DNA from: CAYOCE01 sp964402405
GTDB lineage: Bacteria; Pseudomonadota; Alphaproteobacteria; UBA7879
Assembly (NCBI GenBank): GCA_964402405.1
Contig: CAYOCE010000014.1
Span: 1-24,637, forward strand
DNA: 24,637 bases
Direction of reading: 5' to 3'
A model generated the notes under the pieces. The model was not told the origin of the DNA. It saw nothing but the letters and a program-made list of their open reading frames with translations, and did not search any database. Shown piece by piece: positions 7,721-14,991 of this stretch (position 1 is its first letter; every line of letters begins with the position of its first letter). A program made the position numbers and the translations under genes.

Positions 7721-8716
7721 TTAGGATTCCCTTTTCCTAACAATATCAAGTTTTTTCTTAATTTCACTTATGGTATATCGTTGTTTCTTAAGGTCTTTAA
7801 TTTGCTCCACCCGTTTTATCATTGAAGGATCAAAGAGTTGATAGCCAGAAGGGGTCATATCTGCAATCTCCAAAAGTCCTTCTTTGGTCCAAAAGCGGAT
7901 GGTGGGAACAGTTTCTTCTACAATCTTAGCGAGTTTGCCTATTTTAAGGAGAGTGGGGTTTGCTTCCTCTGATGCAGCATCTTCTCCCTTAACCGCCTTT
8001 AGATAGATGTCCAGAGATCGATCTACGGCCTTTTCTATTAGATTGTAATAATCATCTTTGGGACCACCCAATTGCGCTTTTTCCAAGGCATCAATATAAG
8101 CAAGGCGATCTCTTTTTCGAATAATGGCAGGGGGATATCCATGCATCATCAAAATTAGATTCATTAACAGCCTTGCTGTTCGGCCATTTCCATCCACAAA
8201 GGGATGAATAGTCACCAATTCGTAATGGACAGCTGCTGCAAGTTCCACCGGATTTAGTTTTGAGTGATGAATCTCCTCCATAAATTTTGCCATCAAATCA
8301 GGCACTTTACGAGGGTTGGGAAGAATCACAGATGATCCCGAAATACGTACCGGCACACTGCGATAATGCCCCGCATTTGCATCATCAATGCCCTTTAAGA
8401 TAAGGGAGTGGAGATAAAGAATGTCTTTTTCTTTTAAATCTTGAGGCTTTTTTCCGATGATGCTTTGAACCCAATCAAACGCCTTTGCGTGATTTTGGGC
8501 CTCTAGATGCTCGGTAAGGGTTTTACCCCCAACCGTTAAGCCCTTTTCCACCACTAAAGCCGTTTCTTGCCGCGTGAGCGTATTACCCTCTATAGCATTA
8601 CTGGTATAGGTAAGCTCCACGCGAAACCAATCTTCCAGATTTCGCACAAGGGCTGGTGATAGGGGACGGCACCCATCGAGTTTTTGTTTCTTTTGATGCA
8701 GCGTGTCATAATCCAT
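7721..8716 (-). CDS. Fic-domain AMP-transferase fused to a MerR-type DNA-binding domain
   Basis: Predicted protein-modifying enzyme (usually AMP transfer to hydroxyl side chains) of 331 residues. The N-terminal region carries the inhibitory-helix motif (S/T)xxxE(G/N) at S39-G44 (SNAIEG), which marks a class II Fic protein that is self-inhibited by E43. The full active motif HPFVDGNGRTAR is at 171-182, with catalytic H171. Residues about 256-323 match a MerR winged helix: IGKLAK, PTIRFWTKEGLL, SGYQLFD, YTISEIKKKL. I chose the ATG at 8716 rather than the one at 8737, because a near-consensus promoter places transcription start on that ATG and because 8737 lies inside the promoter spacer. It appears to be transcribed alone. 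The fusion suggests the enzyme controls its own gene. Targets are unknown. Confidence 0.88.
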   Translation of the reverse strand: MDYDTLHQKKQKLDGCRPLSPALVRNLEDWFRVELTYTSNAIEGNTLTRQETALVVEKGLTVGGKTLTEHLEAQNHAKAFDWVQSIIGKKPQDLKEKDILYLHSLILKGIDDANAGHYRSVPVRISGSSVILPNPRKVPDLMAKFMEEIHHSKLNPVELAAAVHYELVTIHPFVDGNGRTARLLMNLILMMHGYPPAIIRKRDRLAYIDALEKAQLGGPKDDYYNLIEKAVDRSLDIYLKAVKGEDAASEEANPTLLKIGKLAKIVEETVPTIRFWTKEGLLEIADMTPSGYQLFDPSMIKRVEQIKDLKKQRYTISEIKKKLDIVRKRES

Positions 8717-8720
8717 ACAC

Positions 8721-8751
8721 AAAGTATAAAGTATCATGTTATACTTTTCAA
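8721..8751 (-). promoter_or_regulatory. Promoter and palindromic operator of the Fic-MerR gene
   Basis: On the minus strand TTGAAA (8751-8746) and TATACT (8728-8723) are separated by 17 bases, a near-consensus sigma-70 promoter. The predicted +1 falls on the A of the ATG at 8716, so the mRNA would be leaderless. A perfect 9-bp inverted repeat, AAAGTATAA (8721-8729) / TTATACTTT (8739-8747), covers the spacer and the -10. This is the position where MerR-family regulators bind. Confidence 0.65.
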
Positions 8752-8759
8752 TAGATTTT

Positions 8760-10031
8760 TCAAGAAAACAGCTTACCTAACAATCCACCCACAGCCTCAA
8801 CGGTTTTTCCAGGGAGCATCACTGTATTTTCTAAAGTGCCTCTCACAGCATTTTCCAGCACAGCTGTCACAACCTTCCCTGTGTCAGCTTTAATGGTGTA
8901 ATGGGGTGTAACGACGCCTTTGATAATATCCACAGAGCTATGAAGGGTCAGAGCCCCATCTAAATGCTGTAAGTCCAGGCCTGGCACAGGGGCCATTTGG
9001 GGGAGAATAGCTTGCAACCAAGGTGCCTTTAGGGGCACCTTGATGGGTTTTAAGTTAATGTGTCCTGATTTATTAGCCGTGCCGTAATTGCCTTTTAGAT
9101 CTAGGGGGATACTCCCCACTTCTCCTGTCAATTGGAAAGAAAATTTGGTGGTTCCACCATTTATTTGAACTGGCCCCTCTAAATGAAGTTTGGGGATGCT
9201 TAATGGGATTTTCGTCCCTTGGAAATCGTGCTCATAATTGATAGTGGCAGCATCCATCTTGAGGAAGCCACTGAAGTAGTTATCATAGTTACTTTTATTA
9301 TTTTTATTGTTCTCGTTTTTTACTTTTAGAGTAATTTCTGGGTGTTCTATTTTAAAATTTTCATATTGAAAACTCTTCGATTTTAAAGAAATGTCGGCGG
9401 CGAATTCTTCCTTAGCTATATTGATAGAAAAAGAAGAAATTCCTCGAATTACTCCATAAGAAGAAGTAATATCAGCCTCAATATTCCCTTTTATCCCGCC
9501 ATTCATAGGATGGGCTATTATGTTTATAAGGATCTCATAAAAAGGGCCAACCAAACGCATGTTCTGTATTTTAATAGTTTTAAAGCTAAAGACAGAGGCC
9601 GCTTTTTTCTCTGGCGTCACAGCAACCCGTGAGACCGCAGGTGCTGGAGCAGAATAAGGATTAACTTCCAAGGTGTCTATTAGACTCCACACAGTGACCA
9701 TAGTAGCACCAGTGGAGTCAATCACAATTTCTTTCACTTTTTTATTCGGCAAATCCCACGGATTGAAGGTAATATGAATTTTCTTTATTTTAAAAGGATA
9801 TATAGACTTGATTCTAGAGGAGGATTTTATATCGCCTCTAGTTTTAAGCGTAACATCACCCGCATCCACAGAAAACCAACCTAGGGTGAGATCACCAATG
9901 GTGACCTCTACTTGGGGAAATTGCTTGTGCAGGAATTCCCGCGCCATACTGGAAAAAAATCGAGGCAAGAAAAAGATAAAAATTAAAAGGGAGAGAGCAA
10001 TTCCCAAAAGTACTTTGGTTGTTTTGTTCAT
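8760..10031 (-). CDS. Membrane-anchored periplasmic protein, AsmA-like, function unknown
   Basis: 423 residues with one uncleaved N-terminal membrane segment (VLLGIALSLLIFIFFLP, about residues 7-24). A long periplasmic part follows, made of alternating beta-strand patterns such as VEVTIGDLTLGWFSVDAGDVTLKT and IHITFNPWDLP. This layout (anchor, then VTIGDLTLGWFSVDAGDV) resembles the start of AsmA/TamB-type envelope proteins, though I cannot assign a family firmly. A proline/alanine-rich linker is near residues 130-145. It begins 29 bases after the YceD gene and is probably cotranscribed with it. An AT-rich, Asn/Lys-rich stretch around the middle (KNENNKNNKSNYDNY) looks like an expanded loop. 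Start is ATG with GAGGATAG about five bases upstream. Confidence 0.7.
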   Translation of the reverse strand: MNKTTKVLLGIALSLLIFIFFLPRFFSSMAREFLHKQFPQVEVTIGDLTLGWFSVDAGDVTLKTRGDIKSSSRIKSIYPFKIKKIHITFNPWDLPNKKVKEIVIDSTGATMVTVWSLIDTLEVNPYSAPAPAVSRVAVTPEKKAASVFSFKTIKIQNMRLVGPFYEILINIIAHPMNGGIKGNIEADITSSYGVIRGISSFSINIAKEEFAADISLKSKSFQYENFKIEHPEITLKVKNENNKNNKSNYDNYFSGFLKMDAATINYEHDFQGTKIPLSIPKLHLEGPVQINGGTTKFSFQLTGEVGSIPLDLKGNYGTANKSGHINLKPIKVPLKAPWLQAILPQMAPVPGLDLQHLDGALTLHSSVDIIKGVVTPHYTIKADTGKVVTAVLENAVRGTLENTVMLPGKTVEAVGGLLGKLFS

Positions 10032-10060
10032 AAGGCTATCCTCCCATTCAAAATAAAAAC

Positions 10061-10594
10061 TTATTCTGGCTTGACGGGCGTTTTCTTGTCAAGGTTTTTT
10101 AAAATATCAAAGGGGTTTTTCTGGGTAGATTCCGCATCGATTTCTCCAAATGTCTTTTCAAACAGGGACGATTTAATTTCTGGTTTTTTGGGGAAAGGAG
10201 GCAACATCAGGGAGAGGTTTTGAATCATGAGTTCCCCCACATCCACCATCCCATCCTTGGGGAGTTCGATGATTTCGGGGAGATGTTCAAAATCTTGATC
10301 CTCAAGGGGTCCGGGCTTTAGAATCAAGTGGAAGGATTCTTTCATGTGCTCCTCAACCGGATCCAACGTTACAACACATTCTTGTACGACGCTTGCGGTG
10401 ATCTCCATATACAAATGAAATATCTTGGCATGGGCATCTTTTTTCAACGTCCCATGGGCCTTTAGATTTGAGAGGGCCTGCAATCCCAATCTTTTTTGTA
10501 TCGCCTCACATTCACTTTGATTGGGCTTCAACGTCCATTCATCCGGCAGGTTTTCCAAATTATTGGTATCTATAATATAAGAAAATTCTTGCAT
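10061..10594 (-). CDS. YceD/DUF177-family protein
   Basis: 177-residue member of the DUF177 (YceD) family, cytoplasmic proteins linked to 23S rRNA accumulation and ribosome assembly. Visible family traits are the N-terminal strand FSYIIDTNNL, a central VVQECVVTLDPV segment (where many homologues have C-x-R-C-L), and the acidic block EIIELPKDGMVDVGELMIQNLSLMLPPFPKKPE, which is the best conserved part. The usual second cysteine of the central motif is absent, as in many alphaproteobacterial members. In most bacteria the gene precedes rpmF, or in alphaproteobacteria plsX-fabH. Here it is followed by the AsmA-like gene, so the context is unusual. ATG start with a weak GAAAGA ribosome site. Confidence 0.82.
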   Translation of the reverse strand: MQEFSYIIDTNNLENLPDEWTLKPNQSECEAIQKRLGLQALSNLKAHGTLKKDAHAKIFHLYMEITASVVQECVVTLDPVEEHMKESFHLILKPGPLEDQDFEHLPEIIELPKDGMVDVGELMIQNLSLMLPPFPKKPEIKSSLFEKTFGEIDAESTQKNPFDILKNLDKKTPVKPE

Positions 10595-10668
10595 AATATA
10601 TTCTTTCTAGTGGTTTGGTAACTCTTCAAAAATATGCTAAAGTACACTCTATAAGGAGTAGGTAGAAA

Positions 10669-10812
10669 ATGATACCTCTAATTTTATTTATCGCAGCACT
10701 TTTATGGATCCTATTTTGGATCCTTCGAAAATCCTTTGGAATTGCCCTTAAGATTCTATTAATCGTATTGATTGCAGCTGGTGCTTGGGGATTATATCAA
10801 AGCCTATTTTGA
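10669..10812 (+). CDS. 47-residue two-helix membrane protein
   Basis: Short frame of 47 codons starting MIPLILFIAALLWILFWILR and ending QSLF. Nearly the whole product is hydrophobic: residues about 3-18 and 26-43 form two membrane segments separated by a short basic turn (RKSFG). A strong AAGGAG lies 10 bases before the ATG. It is divergent from the YceD gene, with a gap of 74 bp, and nothing else in the neighbourhood is on the plus strand. No family recognised. Small two-helix proteins of this kind are often missed by gene finders. Strong ribosome site plus clean hydrophobic pattern make it credible, but there is no homology evidence. Confidence 0.6.
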   Translation: MIPLILFIAALLWILFWILRKSFGIALKILLIVLIAAGAWGLYQSLF

Positions 10813-11385
10813 AAAAAGAACCTCTCTTCACTTTAAGAACCATCCCCTCCCTTTTCAAACCATCTCCTCGGAGGAGGGGGTCTACCATGACCTCCCGCCA
10901 TAGTCCATAGGCATCAACTTTAGAAAATATGCTTTGAAATGAAGGAATATAGAGATCTGGTGTAAGTAAAATTCAGACAACCTCTATCAGTCTCAGAATT
11001 TGTTTTTAAGAAAAAATTTTAGGGGAGTGGTTAAGGAGAGTGGCGAGGGGTTCTTTCTACTTTACCACATACCAAAATATATGGTTCCCGCTCTGTATGG
11101 CAGAAATCCCTTCTCTCGTCAAGAAAATAATTCAGCTTTATCAATATTTATTTTGCTGTTTTTGCATTTATAATTTGACAGAGGTTTTGAAACGCTTTAA
11201 ATATGGCATAACGCATATATGCGATGTTGGGAGACACCCTTCGCCCCCCTTCAATCTCTCTATCTTAAAATCCTAAAGCTACAGAATTACAGAGCTTTTT
11301 CTATAAATTCTTGGATTTAGTTTCCATTTTTTCCTTAAGTTGGCACCCATGCGCCGTAGCAGGAGGGGGTAGCAGTTATAATACT
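10813..11385. other. Gene-poor stretch
   Basis: About 570 bases without a supportable gene. The first part holds a degenerate REP-like hairpin (near 10858-10883). A GTG-started frame at 11040-11276 has its AAGGAG only one base from the start and a product without recognisable features. I see no tRNA or terminator here. Confidence 0.5.
10858..10883. repeat. Degenerate single REP-like hairpin arm
   Basis: AACCATCTCCTCGGAGGAGG followed by GGGTCTA resembles the left arm of the other elements (AACC..CCCC..GGGGTCCA) and contains the palindrome CTCCTCGGAGGAG. No clear partner arm. Confidence 0.3.
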
Positions 11386-11784
11386 TTAGCCACCAACTAC
11401 AGCGTTGGAAGGAACCGGAGCAGGCTCTTGCACCACATACACAATAATCGGTTGAGGTTGGTATTGGGGTTGGGGTGGAGGTGCTCCTCCCAATTCTGGG
11501 CAATGCATACTTGCCGGGGTCGTAATAGGCGGCTCTATTGGTTTCTGTTGGGGAGCCATAGGATTACCCCCCATCCCTGGAATTGCTGATGTCATCATCC
11601 CCGGTGAAATGGTGGGCTTGAAGTTCACATTTACATTGCTGCTGGATGATTTACTGCTGATATTCGTGTGCTGAGAGCTGGTGTGGACATAGCTCTGATT
11701 CACAATCTGGGTCATTCCGTTAGCATGTTGAATGAGCGTCAATGTTCCTAGAACTAGCATCATTTTAGATAAATAAAATTTCAT
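11386..11784 (-). CDS. Proline-rich exported protein of unknown function
   Basis: 132 residues. A signal peptide is visible (MKFYLSK, hydrophobic MMLVLGTLTLI, then HANG as likely cleavage zone). A Ser/Asn/Thr-rich region (SSKSSSSNVNVN) follows, then a Met/Pro/Gly-rich part, and a C-terminal half full of proline (EPPITTP, APPPQPQYQPQP, EPAPVPS). One cysteine is at about residue 95. The composition fits an extended periplasmic or surface polypeptide, not a compact enzyme. It begins 21 bases after the beta-lactamase stop on the same strand, so the two are probably cotranscribed. Good ribosome site AAAGG nine bases before the ATG. No family recognised. Confidence 0.65.
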   Translation of the reverse strand: MKFYLSKMMLVLGTLTLIQHANGMTQIVNQSYVHTSSQHTNISSKSSSSNVNVNFKPTISPGMMTSAIPGMGGNPMAPQQKPIEPPITTPASMHCPELGGAPPPQPQYQPQPIIVYVVQEPAPVPSNAVVGG

Positions 11785-11805
11785 CTGAATAGACCTTTCT
11801 TGTTA

Positions 11806-12600
11806 TCAACTATTCTCTTGGATTATTTGCATCAATTTTTCTTTTGCGTCTGCTTTAGCACGTCGACCTGGATGAATATCGTGTTTTTCGCCTTCTATAA
11901 TATGGCTTGCGAATGCAATGGCTCGCCCCTCTTTTTGAATCCACCCCACAAACCATCCGTGTTGAAGATCTAGTTTCTTCACTCTATCTTTGCTGAGCTG
12001 AGAACCGTGGCCTGTTTTTCCATAAAGTTTCCAACCACCAGGTAGCTCCTCCAAAAAGAGGATATTTTTTGTCATTTCCTGGGATTTAAGGCTAAGGGGT
12101 AGTTTATTATCAACAAGATTTTGTAAAAACACGACATATTCCTTAGGAGAAATCTCTAGCGAGCTGGATAGCCATGCGTTTGTTATTCCATTATTTTTAC
12201 CTTTATCACCTGAAACATCCTGATTTCCATAGTTAAGCTTTACGATATATCCTTTGAATTTATTCATTCCCATTTTTTGCGTTAAAACTTGAGAATACCA
12301 AAGGCAGCTATTTTTCATCCATGTTGTTGGATTATGGGGCTGTTTCCATCTATCAAGATAACTTTCATAACCTTCTTTAAATGGCAGCTCAGGATGGGTT
12401 TCATCAATTAGTAACCCTTCCTCATATCCCATGAGGCTAATAACAATCTTGAAGGTAGAGCAGGGAGCATGACGTACTTTACAATCCCCTTCTTGTTTAA
12501 TGACCTTATTATTTTCCTTAGCTAAAAAACACGTTGTATCTGCGGATGCTGACAGGCTAAGAAATAAGACGATATTTAAAAATGAGATTATTTTTTTCAT
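11806..12600 (-). CDS. Class D (OXA-type) beta-lactamase family protein
   Basis: Periplasmic serine hydrolase of 264 residues, the usual OXA length, with a signal peptide ending near residue 20. The active-site motif S48-T-F-K51 (CSTFK) contains the serine and the lysine that is carbamylated in the family. Y124-G-N126, W143 and K195-T-G197 are all present. The second motif, usually S-x-V, reads S98-C-L100, so Val is replaced by Leu, next to the carbamylated lysine site. The region around STFK resembles chromosomal enzymes of the OXA-29/Legionella kind. Whether it gives real resistance cannot be told. I chose the ATG at 12600, because the extra nine codons upstream break the signal-peptide pattern. 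It has its own promoter and is followed by the proline-rich gene. Confidence 0.9.
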   Translation of the reverse strand: MKKIISFLNIVLFLSLSASADTTCFLAKENNKVIKQEGDCKVRHAPCSTFKIVISLMGYEEGLLIDETHPELPFKEGYESYLDRWKQPHNPTTWMKNSCLWYSQVLTQKMGMNKFKGYIVKLNYGNQDVSGDKGKNNGITNAWLSSSLEISPKEYVVFLQNLVDNKLPLSLKSQEMTKNILFLEELPGGWKLYGKTGHGSQLSKDRVKKLDLQHGWFVGWIQKEGRAIAFASHIIEGEKHDIHPGRRAKADAKEKLMQIIQENS

Positions 12601-12654
12601 TTTAGTCTTTCTATTTTTACAGGCCATTATTTATAATTATTTTGTTACATGGTA

Positions 12655-12682
12655 AATATAGTGTCCTTTTCCAAAAAAACAA
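12655..12682 (-). promoter_or_regulatory. Probable promoter of the beta-lactamase gene
   Basis: On the minus strand TTGTTT (12682-12677) and TATATT (12660-12655) are 16 bases apart. The expected start of transcription is near 12648, leaving a leader of roughly 48 bases to the chosen ATG. Confidence 0.4.
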
Positions 12683-12725
12683 GGGTTCTTTGACTAATAT
12701 AAACTCAGATTAGTTGCACCCTTCC

Positions 12726-12822
12726 AACCCACCCCGACGAAAGTCGGGGTCCATGTAGCGATTATACCCTCTAGGCATTGAATATTCTAACTTTCTTGGA
12801 CCCCGACTTTCGTCGGGGTGGT
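12726..12822. repeat. REPIN-like pair of inverted hairpins
   Basis: Left arm hairpin ACCCCGACgaaaGTCGGGGT followed by CCA; right arm TGGACCCCGACtttcGTCG continuing GGGTGGTT. The two arms are near-perfect reverse complements about 43 bp apart, the REPIN architecture. It occupies most of the 326-base gap between the beta-lactamase and accA, in which I see no gene. Confidence 0.85.
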
Positions 12823-12926
12823 TGTGATGGGAGAAAATGGTCTTACGAGCATTTTAAAAAAGCTGGAAAAAGTTTTCAAAATAAGCTACAAAGTCATGCG
12901 TGCCTCAACATTCTTAGGAGAACCCT

Positions 12927-13880
12927 ATGCAACACTTGGATTTTGAAACTCCCATTTTAGAATTAGAAGAAAAAATATCTGAACTGCAGCATATGTCCAA
13001 CAATGATGGCATCAATATTGTGGAAGAAATCTCTCGGCTGCAAAAGAAACTGGATAAGATTCTGGCGCAAACGTATACCAAGCTAACGCCTTGGCAAAAG
13101 GTCCAGGTAGCGCGGCACCCCGAGCGTCCTCACTTTAAAGATTACGTCAAATTGATGGTGGAGGATTTTACCGAGCTTGCGGGTGATCGGGCCTATAGCG
13201 ATGATCAAGCCATTGTGGGGGGATTTGGCCGCATCGATGGGCAATCTGTCATGATTATTGGGACGGAAAAAGGTAACGATATTGAAAGCCGTATGAAGCA
13301 TAACTTCGGAAGTGCCAAGCCCGAGGGATACCGCAAAGCGCAACGTCTCATGAAGCTTGCGGATCAGTATGGTGTCCCCCTGGTGACCCTTGTGGATACG
13401 GCGGGTGCTTACCCTGGCGTAGGTGCAGAAGAACGAGGTCAGGCCGAGGCCATTGCTAAATCCATGGAAGTATCCCTGCAGCTGGAAATCCCTTTCGTTA
13501 GTGTGATTGTGGGAGAAGGCGGATCGGGGGGAGCCATTGCCCTTGCAACCGCTAACACCGTTAATATGTTGGAACATGCCGTTTATTCTGTGATTTCGCC
13601 TGAAGGATGCGCTTCCATTTTATGGCGTAGTTCTGACTTCAAGGAAAAAGCTGCCGAGGCCCAAAAACTAACAGCCCAAGATCTGCTATCCTTGAAGGTT
13701 ATTGACAAAATTATTCCAGAGCCCCTGGGGGGAGCCCATCGGGACCCTAAGAAAACAGCCCAGGAATTGAAGAAAATAATCCTCCAAGATTTATATCGCC
13801 TCAATCAACATTCTCCCCGTGATTTAAAACTGCAGCGCCGCGCTAAATTCCTAAATATGGGCCGAACCTTGGTGCGGTAA
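12927..13880 (+). CDS. accA: Acetyl-CoA carboxylase carboxyltransferase subunit alpha
   Basis: Cytoplasmic alpha subunit of the carboxyltransferase that, with AccD, moves the carboxyl group from biotin to acetyl-CoA, giving malonyl-CoA for fatty acid synthesis. 317 residues, the usual length (E. coli 319). The N-terminal helical part LDFETPILELEEKI is followed by the carboxyltransferase core with RPHFKDYVKLM, FTELAGDRAYSDD, IGTEKG, NFGSAKPEGYRKA, DTAGAYPGVGAEERGQ and GEGGSGGAIA, all diagnostic. AGGAG lies six bases before the ATG, an excellent ribosome site. AccD and biotin carboxylase genes are not in this window. It is transcribed alone between two blocks of hairpin repeats. Confidence 0.98.
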   Translation: MQHLDFETPILELEEKISELQHMSNNDGINIVEEISRLQKKLDKILAQTYTKLTPWQKVQVARHPERPHFKDYVKLMVEDFTELAGDRAYSDDQAIVGGFGRIDGQSVMIIGTEKGNDIESRMKHNFGSAKPEGYRKAQRLMKLADQYGVPLVTLVDTAGAYPGVGAEERGQAEAIAKSMEVSLQLEIPFVSVIVGEGGSGGAIALATANTVNMLEHAVYSVISPEGCASILWRSSDFKEKAAEAQKLTAQDLLSLKVIDKIIPEPLGGAHRDPKKTAQELKKIILQDLYRLNQHSPRDLKLQRRAKFLNMGRTLVR

Positions 13881-13917
13881 TAAATTCCGATCATAGATTG
13901 AGATTTTTGTCCCCTTT

Positions 13918-14013
13918 CGAACCGCCCCTACGTAAGTCGGGGCCCACAGACACCTCTGAGTGATACCTCAAAAGTGCTACTGCACATGGATCCCCGCCTC
14001 CGAGGGGATGGTT
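13918..14013. repeat. REPIN-like element, diverged
   Basis: Left arm ACCGCCCCTACGTAAGTCGG continuing GGCCCA, right arm TGGATCCCCGCCTCCGAGG continuing GGATGGTTT. The arms are less alike than in the 12726 element. The right arm (13976-14013) is also the near-exact reverse complement of 14065-14103 in the next element, with about four mismatches over 39 bp. Confidence 0.65.
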
Positions 14014-14063
14014 TGTTAAGGGAGATGATTCATATTTTCCACCCCTCTATTTGCACCCCACAC

Positions 14064-14150
14064 GAACCATTCCCGCGGAGGCGGGAATCCATGTGCGGTA
14101 GCACTTCTAAGGCATTCCCCAGAGAGTGCTGTGGGCTCCCGGTCTTCGCC
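14064..14150. repeat. REP-like element, second of a head-to-head pair
   Basis: Starts AACCATTCCCGCGGAGGCGG continuing GAATCCATGTGCGGTAGCA, then a tail ending GTGGGCTCCCGGTCTTCGCC. It mirrors the right arm of the preceding element, so the two elements lie back to back. With it, the 400-base gap between accA and the next gene is mostly repeat. A frame read across it is spurious. Confidence 0.6.
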
Positions 14151-14283
14151 TTTTCATAATGTGCACGCGTAACGCCACACCCCTCACCCCTTATTTAGAC
14201 CCCCTAATATTTTCCTATTGATTTTATTTTAATTATAATTTATATGCATAATATAGGTACTTAATATAAAGGAGGATCAAAAA

Positions 14284-14973
14284 ATGAATGATGTCAAGAA
14301 TGTGAAGAAAAAATGGTCGGATTTTGAAATTACAGCATTGCGTAGTTCCTATGAGGCCGGGCTTAGAACGAAACAGATCGCAAGGCGTCTCAATCGATCT
14401 TGGGATTCGGTGAATAAGGCTCTGAGTCGATTTTCCATAAGAACACCCCAAAGAACAGCGATTAATTTTCCCAAGACGGGGACTCTTCCGCAGTTGGTTT
14501 GTCAAAAACAATTGCCTTTAGATCCTGATCGTTTGTGGAAATTTGTTAAGGATGCTTTCAAGCAGCCTGGGTATATGAAACACGCCCCATCCCATAACAG
14601 CTTGATCGTGGCGCTCGGGTTAGAAAAGTTAGACCCCTTGGGAAAATTACCCATGGATAAATCTAGGTTGTTTCGCCTGGAAAACCTTTCATCCCCTCTT
14701 CCCATAGAATTAGAGGGCGTGCAAAATCTGATGCCGAAAAATTTTGATGAAGTCATTCAATGGGTCCAGGCAAATTCTGGGGTAGAAATCACAAAAACCA
14801 TATGCCCAGGCCATCACCCCTTTTATTCCATTAGGGATCCTCGGGGGCAATTTAATCATTTTCAACATAGCCTATTAAGTCAAAGTCAGGTTTTAGTGTT
14901 AATAAATAAATATAGGAAAAATATTGGTCTTAAAATTATAGATATCCATGATATACTATACAAAGGCTACTAA
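14284..14973 (+). CDS. Putative DNA-binding protein with N-terminal Myb/SANT-like helix-turn-helix
   Basis: 229 residues. Residues about 9-55 (KKWSDFEITALRSSYEAGL, TKQIARRLNRSWDSVNKALSRF) form three predicted helices with a leading tryptophan and the IARRLNRSWDSVNKAL recognition unit, like Myb/SANT or related homeodomain-like folds (GcrA-type regulators share the opening). The rest has no recognised domain; it ends with a predicted helical region and a Cys-Pro-Gly-His-His cluster near residue 175 (CPGHHPF), which might bind metal. Perfect AAAGGAGG eight or so bases before the ATG. It leads a run of three genes with gaps of 18 and 29 bases. The region is AT-rich. Role as regulator of these genes is inference. 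Confidence 0.65.
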   Translation: MNDVKNVKKKWSDFEITALRSSYEAGLRTKQIARRLNRSWDSVNKALSRFSIRTPQRTAINFPKTGTLPQLVCQKQLPLDPDRLWKFVKDAFKQPGYMKHAPSHNSLIVALGLEKLDPLGKLPMDKSRLFRLENLSSPLPIELEGVQNLMPKNFDEVIQWVQANSGVEITKTICPGHHPFYSIRDPRGQFNHFQHSLLSQSQVLVLINKYRKNIGLKIIDIHDILYKGY

Positions 14974-14991
14974 TTATGAAAAAATATAGTT

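Noticed and set aside
11040..11276. Plus-strand frame of 78 codons starting with GTG
   Set aside because: AAGGAG lies one base from the start, too close to work, and the product shows no domain, signal peptide or membrane pattern.
11279..11503. Minus-strand frame overlapping the proline-rich protein
   Set aside because: Out-of-frame shadow of a low-complexity gene; its start lies inside that gene and there is no ribosome site.
12726..12822. Transcription terminator between the beta-lactamase gene and accA
   Set aside because: The hairpins are not followed by T runs, and the paired inverted layout with copies elsewhere fits a REPIN better.
13974..14159. Frame encoding a DPRLRGDG and FPRRRESM type peptide
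   Set aside because: This peptide pattern comes from reading through REP-like hairpins and is a known kind of spurious translation.
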